DNA of 9,201 bases, taken from NCBI GenBank assembly GCA_944358225.1, contig CALVQP010000045.1:1-9201 (forward strand), read 5' to 3'. This DNA comes from an uncultured Bacilli bacterium (GTDB lineage Bacteria > Bacillota_I > Bacilli_A > RF39 > UBA660). The notes under the pieces are model-generated. The model had not been told where the DNA came from, ran no database searches, and worked only from the letters and a program-made list of their open reading frames with translations. Each line of letters starts with the position of its first letter. The stretch's first letter is position 1. The position numbers and the translations under genes are program-made. Positions 1 to 3,831 of the stretch are shown piece by piece.

Positions 1-2
1 AA

Positions 3-458
3 AGTTATGAAGATAAAATAGCAACCAGTGATTATTGCAATGATACAAGTTATAGATTAAGTGGAAGCACTAGATATTATGGTGCGAGTGATAGACTAAT
101 AAATAATCATAATCAAACGTTTAAATGTCCAAATACCACTGTTAACTATGGCGGAAAATATAACTTAAAAATTGGTTTATTATCGGCTGATGAAATGGCT
201 TTAGCTGGAATAGAATGGGACACATGGAATCAAACAGGAGAAAATTATTTATATAAAAATTACTGGTGGTGGTCTTTTTCGCCTTACGGTTCTTACACTA
301 CTTATGCACATGTGTTCAGCGCCAACTACTTCGACCTCAGCTACCTCAACTACAGCAATACTAACGCTAGCGGCGGCGTGCGCCCAGTTATCAATCTAAA
401 GGCTGATACACTGATAACCTCTGGAAATGGGACTGCATCTAATCCATACGTAGTTTAA
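3..458 (+). CDS. DGR variable (target) protein, C-terminal part, 5' end outside window
   Basis: The frame is open from the first bases of the window, so 151 residues of the C-terminus are visible and the true start lies upstream; the internal ATG at 195 is not the start. Residues about 60-75 read KIGLLSADEMALAGI, followed by a WWWSFSP block and then SGGVRPVINLKAD. The chain ends in SGNGTASNPYVV. This order matches the C-type-lectin-like (CLec) target proteins of diversity-generating retroelements, in which the variable residues sit on a ligand-binding face held by an invariant scaffold. Visible residues 89-128 are the variable repeat. Codons there are GC-rich (GCC, GGC, GTG, CGC), unlike the AT-rich flanks. 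Such proteins are often exposed on the cell or phage surface, but no signal peptide or anchor can be seen because the N-terminus is missing. The ligand is unknown. The TR begins 71 bases after the stop, and avd and RT follow on the same strand. Confidence 0.85.
   Translation, partial: SYEDKIATSDYCNDTSYRLSGSTRYYGASDRLINNHNQTFKCPNTTVNYGGKYNLKIGLLSADEMALAGIEWDTWNQTGENYLYKNYWWWSFSPYGSYTTYAHVFSANYFDLSYLNYSNTNASGGVRPVINLKADTLITSGNGTASNPYVV
266..387 (+). repeat. DGR variable repeat (VR)
   Basis: This 122-base segment inside the variable protein gene is a near copy of the segment at 530-642. From codon TGG at 267 it holds 40 codons against 37 in the template. Aligned codon by codon, AAC or AAT in the template becomes TAC, GGT, TAC, ACT, TAT, CAT, AGC, TAC, TTC, GAC, AGC and GCT in VR, while the intervening non-A bases (TCT, ACT, GTG TTC, GCC) are kept. 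I count 17 changes at 39 template adenines and one at 72 other bases (CTG to CTC), plus a 9-base length difference. Identity ends abruptly at 387/642 downstream and near 266/530 upstream. This shows directly that the segment was rewritten from an adenine-rich template. Confidence 0.95.
369..387 (+). other. IMH-like 3' end of VR
   Basis: The last 19 bases of VR are identical to TR 624-642 and almost free of adenine (AGCGGCGGCGTGCGCCCAG). A GC-rich block at the 3' edge of the repeat is where cDNA synthesis is primed in the Bordetella phage system (initiation of mutagenic homing). Immediately after it VR reads TTATC and TR reads ATTCC, so the two copies differ there, as expected where VR carries IMH and TR carries an IMH* variant. 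The assignment rests on position and composition; the exact nick site cannot be read from sequence. Confidence 0.6.
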
Positions 459-473
459 TTAATGCAAGCTTAT

Positions 474-499
474 CCAAACTTTGCTCCGTCAAAGTTTGG
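474..499 (+). other. Perfect 10-bp hairpin between variable gene and TR
   Basis: CCAAACTTTG at 474-483 pairs without mismatch with CAAAGTTTGG at 490-499 around the 6-base loop CTCCGT. It starts 15 bases after the variable gene's stop codon and ends 30 bases before TR. No T run follows (the next bases are CCGGCTTGGGG), so an ordinary intrinsic terminator is unlikely. TATCC at 471-475 could alternatively pair with GGATA at 509-513 to close a larger structure. Possible roles are the stem-loop or cruciform that helps target recognition downstream of VR in known DGRs, a 5' structural element of the TR RNA, or a stabiliser of the mRNA end. Confidence 0.6.
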
Positions 500-529
500 C
501 CGGCTTGGGGATAAATCTATAAATAATTC

Positions 530-642
530 GTGGTGGTCTTTTTCGCCTAACAATTCTAACACTAATAATGCAAATGTGTTCAACGCCAACAACAACAACC
601 TGAACAACAACAATACTAACAATAGCGGCGGCGTGCGCCCAG
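530..642 (+). repeat. DGR template repeat (TR), probably transcribed as TR RNA
   Basis: This is the invariant donor copy. In the reading frame of the target it contains 17 AAC or AAT codons and few other adenines. AAY codons are the typical DGR design: mutation of both adenines samples about 15 amino acids and can never give a stop, because the third base stays C or T. With 17 such codons the theoretical repertoire is about 10^20 protein variants. The TR-derived RNA would be copied by the RT-Avd complex with errors at A, and the cDNA would replace VR. TR lacks a 9-base unit that VR has in the middle and carries CTG where VR has CTC, so the present TR is not the exact parent of the present VR. 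The short open frame running through it (462-725) is not considered a gene. Confidence 0.93.
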
Positions 643-868
643 ATTCCTACTGTTATAATTTTGATATTAATCATTATTCCCAGATTTACAAAGATAGAGA
701 TCTCGTAAAGCGCGGAAGTAGTTAAGAGAAATCTTAATAATCTAAAATAATAGATTGGAAACAAGATTTATTCCCTGGATATTAAAAATATTCAAAAAAG
801 AAATAATAGACGTTTAAATTTATACCTGAGTTTAAACTATGGCTATTATAACAATAATGGTGATATAA
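643..868 (+). other. TR-avd spacer with two small hairpins
   Basis: These 226 bases hold no convincing gene. Two inverted repeats stand out. TTAAGA (722-727) and TCTTAA (732-737) form a 6-bp stem closed by a GAAA tetraloop of the stable GNRA type. GTTTAAA (812-818) and TTTAAAC (831-837) form a 7-bp stem with a 12-base loop that could be extended by a wobble pair and an A-T pair. In studied DGRs the RNA downstream of TR is structured and binds the RT-Avd complex, so these may belong to the functional TR RNA. Small AT-rich stems are also expected by chance in such sequence. Confidence 0.4.
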
Positions 869-1222
869 ATGAATGAGAATTTTCAAGCTTTAAGCAACGT
901 AACCAAAACATATTGGTATATCAATAAAATATTAGTTAATATTCCTAAAAAAGAAATTGCTATTAAAAATCATATTGATAATAATATGCTACAAGTTGTA
1001 GAACTAACGTATAGCTATTTAATTAATCACGATAACGAAAAAATAAAAAAGAGTAATTTAAAAAATATATTGATAAAATTATCTTTATTAGATTTTTTTA
1101 TTTTAGAACTTTATAAAAGAGAGTATATTAAAAAGAAAAAGTATGAAAGTGTTGGTAATTACATTTTAGAAATAAGAAAAATTACCTATGGATTGTTGCG
1201 TAGTGAAAAAAATAGTATATGA
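869..1222 (+). CDS. avd: Avd-type DGR accessory protein (four-helix bundle)
   Basis: This 117-residue, lysine-rich protein begins at an ATG with a GGTGA ribosome-binding site at 859-863, five bases upstream. Its C-terminal half (about residues 62-113) contains LSLLDFFILELYKREYI, then KKKYESVGNYILEIRKITYG and a final LLRSEK, the helix pattern of the 23S-rRNA intervening-sequence / Avd four-helix bundle family. Avd proteins are usually about 110-130 residues. They assemble as a basic pentameric barrel that binds the reverse transcriptase and the TR RNA and are needed for cDNA synthesis in the Bordetella phage DGR. Placement between TR and an RT supports Avd over an rRNA intervening-sequence protein. 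The RT frame begins before avd ends (about 20 bases of overlap), which suggests translational coupling. The gene is intact even though the RT is broken. It ends with TGA, which argues against TGA coding for Trp here. Confidence 0.85.
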   Translation: MNENFQALSNVTKTYWYINKILVNIPKKEIAIKNHIDNNMLQVVELTYSYLINHDNEKIKKSNLKNILIKLSLLDFFILELYKREYIKKKKYESVGNYILEIRKITYGLLRSEKNSI

Positions 1223-2294
1223 GGATATTTTAGATTTCGATAAATTATTAGAAGAGTATAAAACGATTAGAAGTAAAACTAAACATAAAGAAAAAATTTA
1301 TAAATATGAGTTATATCTAGGGACTAATCTTTTAAATCTCTTAAATCAGTTAAAATAATAAATATCATTATCAATCATACAATATTTTTATAATTAAAGA
1401 ACCTAAATATCGTATTATTATGAGTGAAAAAATGAATGATAAAATAGTCAATCATTTAATAAGTAATAATGTTTTAATACCCTTAATAGAGCCATTATTA
1501 ATAGATTCTAATGTTGCTACTCGTATAAATAAAGGTACTTCATATGGCTTGAAATTAGCTTTAAAATATATTAATAAGTTAAAGTTAAATTATGATAATG
1601 TTTATGCTTTAAAGATTGATATTAAAAAGTATTTTTTTAATATAGATCATCAAATATTACTAGCTAAATTACACAAAATTATTACCGATGAGAAGTTGTT
1701 TTATCTTATTAACCATATTATAACTAGTAGTGATGGTAAATATGTTAATGGTGATATAATAAAAGCGCAAAAAAATTAATAAAAAATATCAAAGATAAAA
1801 ATATTCATATAAAAAGTATTTTAGATTTACCTCTATATAAAGAAGGCAAAGGTTTACCTATTGGTAATTTAAGTAGTCAAATACTTGCAATATACTATCT
1901 TAATGATGTAGATCACTTTATTAAGGAAAAACTTAAAATGAAGTATTATATTAGATATATGGATGATTTTATTATCTTTCATCACGACAAAAATTATTTA
2001 AAAGAAATATTAAGGCAAATAATTCCTCAAATCAAAAAGTTGAAATTAGAAATAAATAATAAGACTAACATATATGATTTTCATCATGGTGTTAGTTTTT
2101 TAGGATATAATTTTAAACTTGTTGGTAAAAAGTTAATTATCCGAATTAATAATTCTACCAAGAAAAGAATTAAAAAGAAAATAAAAAATTTGAAAAAATA
2201 TGATAAGGAAAAATTAATATTAGTTAAAGCAAGCTATAAAGGATATTTAAGTTTTAGCAATACTAATACCCAACATTTTTTAAGTGAAGATTAG
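1203..2294 (+). pseudogene. DGR reverse transcriptase, split over three reading frames
   Basis: Joining three frames gives one RT of about 363 residues, a normal DGR RT length. Segment A (GTG 1203, or ATG 1188, to the TAA at 1356) encodes the N-terminus KKIVYEDILDFDKLLEEY. Segment B (about 1354-1779) encodes EPKYRIIMSEKMNDKIV, the fingers block GTSYGLKLALKYI and DIKKYFFNID with the first catalytic Asp at 1618-1620. Segment C (about 1773-2294) encodes LPIGNLSSQ (1857-1880), the catalytic box YIRYMDDF with YMDD at 1956-1967, and VSFLGYNF (2091-2114). The IG...SQ motif and the adjacent TR, VR and avd place it with DGR RTs rather than group II intron RTs. Removing one A from the AAAA at 1352-1355 and adding one A to the A7 run at 1769-1775 restores a single frame. 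All motifs survive, so the lesions are recent, are assembly errors, or (second site) are bypassed by frameshifting. The enzyme copies TR RNA into adenine-mutated cDNA. Confidence 0.85.
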
Positions 2295-2300
2295 CGCTCG

Positions 2301-2337
2301 AGATTAAACTGCAATGAAATTGTAGTTTTTTTAATCT
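2301..2337 (+). terminator. Intrinsic terminator between the RT and obgE
   Basis: AGATTAAA-CTGCAA at 2301-2314 pairs with TTGTAG (2320-2325, one G-T wobble) and, beyond a T7 run at 2326-2332, with AATCT at 2333-2337, around the loop TGAAA. The inner stem followed by T7 is a plausible rho-independent terminator for the DGR transcript. The outer arms make the structure nearly symmetrical. It lies 6 bases after the RT stop and 31 bases before the obgE start, insulating obgE from the DGR. Confidence 0.65.
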
Positions 2338-2368
2338 TTACGTGATAAAATATCTCCAGGTGATTTAC

Positions 2369-3640
2369 ATGTTTGTCGATGAATTAGAAATAAAAGTGAT
2401 AGCTGGAAAAGGTGGAGATGGATGTACTTCTTTTCGCCGTGAAAAATGTGTGCCAATGGGTGGACCTGATGGTGGAAATGGAGGAAAAGGAAGCGATATT
2501 ATCTTTAAAGTTGATAAGGGGTTAAAAACTTTGATTGATCTACGTTATCAAAAATTAATTAAAGGTAAAAAAGGTGTTAATGGTAAGGGCAGCAACCGTA
2601 ATGGCCAAGCAGCAGAAGATATTGTTATTAAAGTTCCGCAAGGAACGACACTTATCGATGCCGATACTAATATGGTTTTAGCCGATTTAACTGGGGAAGA
2701 CCAAGAATTTGTCGTTGCTCATGGCGGACGTGGCGGACGTGGAAATAAAGCGTTTGCTACTCATAGTGATCCTGCCCCGAAATTTAGTGAATTTGGAGAA
2801 CCAGGAGAAGAGCGCATTTTAAAATGCGAACTTAAAGTACTAGCTGATGTAGGATTAGTGGGGCTTCCGAGTGTAGGTAAAAGTACTTTATTATCGATTA
2901 TCTCCGCAGCAACTCCGAAAATTGCGGCCTATCATTTTACAACTTTAAATCCTAATTTAGGGGTAGTTAAAGTTTATGATAAATCATTCGTAATGGCTGA
3001 TCTTCCGGGATTAATCGAAGGAGCAAGCGAGGGCGTCGGTTTAGGGCAAAAGTTTTTACGTCATGCTATGAGAACCAAAATAATAGCTCATGTTATCGAT
3101 ATGGGATCAAGTGAAGGTCGAAATCCTTTAGAAGATTACGAAATTATTAGACAGGAGATGGCTAAATATAGTCAAAAACTAACTAGTAAAAAAGAAGTAA
3201 TTATTGCTAATAAAATGGATTTACCTGGCTTTGCCAAAAATTTAAAAATGTTTAAACAAAAATATCCTGATAAAGAAATAATTTGTATAAGCGCTTTAAA
3301 TCAACAAGGAATTAAAGATTTATTATCCAGACTTATGAGTTTAGTTGAAGAAACTGAAGCTGAAAATCTATATAAAGATGAAGATTATGAAAGCTATATT
3401 ATATATAAATTTAAAGAAGATAAACCATATACAATAACCCGTAAGCAAGATATTTGGGTATTAGAGGGTAAAGAAATTGAAAAGTTGTTTAAAATGACCA
3501 AATTTAGTGAAGATGAAGCAGTTTTGCGCTTTGCTCGTAAACTTCGAGGTATGGGTGTAGAAGAAGAATTAGAACGTCTAGGAGCTAAAAGAGGCGATGA
3601 AGTTCAAATTTTTGATTATGTTTTTGAATTTAAAGAGTAA
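2369..3640 (+). CDS. obgE: GTPase Obg (ribosome assembly / stringent control GTPase)
   Basis: This 423-residue protein is full length for the long Obg form (about 430). Residues 1-157 are the glycine-rich Obg fold (MFVDELEIKVIAGKGGDG, then GGPDGGNGGKG and a GGRGGRGNKAF stretch). The G domain follows: P-loop GLPSVGKST at 165-173, switch I FTTL at 190-193, DLPG at 211-214, NKMD at 281-284 and SAL at 308-310. Residues about 340-423 are the OCT domain, present in many but not all Obg proteins. Obg binds the 50S subunit during late assembly and responds to guanine nucleotides, including ppGpp. The start is ATG 2369, preceded by AGGTGAT at 2358-2364. An upstream in-frame GTG at 2342 would add nine residues not found in the family and lacks a ribosome-binding site. 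The usual rplU-rpmA neighbours are absent upstream, where the DGR stands instead. The gene is bounded by terminators on both sides and is probably transcribed alone. Confidence 0.97.
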   Translation: MFVDELEIKVIAGKGGDGCTSFRREKCVPMGGPDGGNGGKGSDIIFKVDKGLKTLIDLRYQKLIKGKKGVNGKGSNRNGQAAEDIVIKVPQGTTLIDADTNMVLADLTGEDQEFVVAHGGRGGRGNKAFATHSDPAPKFSEFGEPGEERILKCELKVLADVGLVGLPSVGKSTLLSIISAATPKIAAYHFTTLNPNLGVVKVYDKSFVMADLPGLIEGASEGVGLGQKFLRHAMRTKIIAHVIDMGSSEGRNPLEDYEIIRQEMAKYSQKLTSKKEVIIANKMDLPGFAKNLKMFKQKYPDKEIICISALNQQGIKDLLSRLMSLVEETEAENLYKDEDYESYIIYKFKEDKPYTITRKQDIWVLEGKEIEKLFKMTKFSEDEAVLRFARKLRGMGVEEELERLGAKRGDEVQIFDYVFEFKE

Positions 3641-3669
3641 AAAAAATGTCAATCATTTGACGTTTTTTT
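3641..3669 (+). terminator. Rho-independent terminator after obgE
   Basis: GTCAA (3648-3652) and TTGAC (3657-3661) pair around the loop TCAT. The stem is extended by a T-G wobble and A-T pairs between the A6 run before it and the T7 run after it. It begins at the base after the obgE stop. With A and T runs on both sides it could act in either direction, but no converging gene is present, so it should serve obgE. Confidence 0.85.
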
Positions 3670-3731
3670 GTTTTTTTAAACTTATATTTCTAAAAATATA
3701 TTAACAAATACATTTGTAAGCCTCAAAATAG

Positions 3732-3760
3732 TTGACTTTTAAAAAATATGTTGCTAAAAT
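3732..3760 (+). promoter_or_regulatory. Sigma-A type promoter for rpoB-rpoC, extended -10
   Basis: TTGACT at 3732-3737 (5 of 6 to the -35 consensus) and TAAAAT at 3755-3760 (5 of 6 to the -10 consensus) are separated by exactly 17 bases. TGC at 3752-3754 supplies a TGn extended -10. Initiation near 3767 would give a leader of about 65 bases ahead of the rpoB start. The promoter lies downstream of the obgE terminator, so rpoB-rpoC appears to have its own transcription start. Confidence 0.75.
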
Positions 3761-3775
3761 TTTAAATTGGTGACG

Positions 3776-3819
3776 TATTGTTTTTTCTAGGACAATAACA
3801 CTTAAAAATACTATAGTAT
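3776..3819 (+). promoter_or_regulatory. Structured rpoB leader: stem-loop plus 12-base palindrome
   Basis: TATTGT (3776-3781) pairs with ACAATA (3792-3797) around a 10-base loop, and ATACTATAGTAT (3808-3819) is a perfect 12-base palindrome ending one base before the GGGGTGA ribosome-binding site (3821-3827). Both lie in the predicted untranslated leader. They could be a translational or DNA-binding control site for polymerase subunit synthesis, but AT-rich palindromes of this size may arise by chance and no known regulator motif is recognised. Confidence 0.35.
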
Positions 3820-3831
3820 AGGGGTGACACA

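Larger units (their letters stand above)
266..2294 (+). mobile_element. Diversity-generating retroelement cassette (VR-TR-avd-RT)
   Basis: All four DGR components lie on one strand in compact order: target gene with VR at its 3' end, TR, avd, RT. A terminator-like hairpin follows at 2301-2337. No integrase, transposase or phage structural gene is visible, so whether the cassette sits in the chromosome proper or at the end of a prophage or other island cannot be decided from this side. Its right neighbours are ordinary chromosomal housekeeping genes. Such elements diversify a host gene and do not move themselves. Confidence 0.88.

Noticed and set aside
697..704. GAGATCTC palindrome in the TR-avd spacer
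   Set aside because: An 8-base palindrome is expected by chance at this length and has no loop suited to an RNA hairpin.
462..725. Open frame of 87 codons running through TR, in the same frame as the variable gene
   Set aside because: It has no ribosome-binding site, is extremely Asn-rich because of the TR codons, and continues past TR into sequence with no protein-like pattern. It is open because the TR must be stop-free in the target frame.
489..764. Minus-strand open frame over TR
   Set aside because: It is the reverse complement of the stop-free TR and its spacer; the translation is a low-complexity Val/Ile string without any family resemblance.
1212..1760. TGA recoded as tryptophan, as in mycoplasmas, explaining broken frames
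   Set aside because: Both breaks in the RT are frame changes next to TAA stops, not in-frame TGA codons. Tryptophans in obgE, rpoB and rpoC are TGG, and avd ends properly at TGA.
1203..2294. Group II intron or retron reverse transcriptase
   Set aside because: No maturase or intron RNA domains are seen and the motif before the catalytic box is IGNLSSQ, as in DGR RTs. Adjacent TR, VR and avd settle the assignment.
2343..2351. TGATAAAAT as an extended -10 promoter for obgE
   Set aside because: The matching -35 region (TAGTTT near 2323) is poor and initiation near 2358 would fall on the ribosome-binding site itself, so it is not called, although obgE must have some promoter near here.
2342..2368. 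Upstream GTG start for obgE adding nine residues
   Set aside because: The extension is absent from Obg proteins, and a good AGGTGAT site sits just before ATG 2369.
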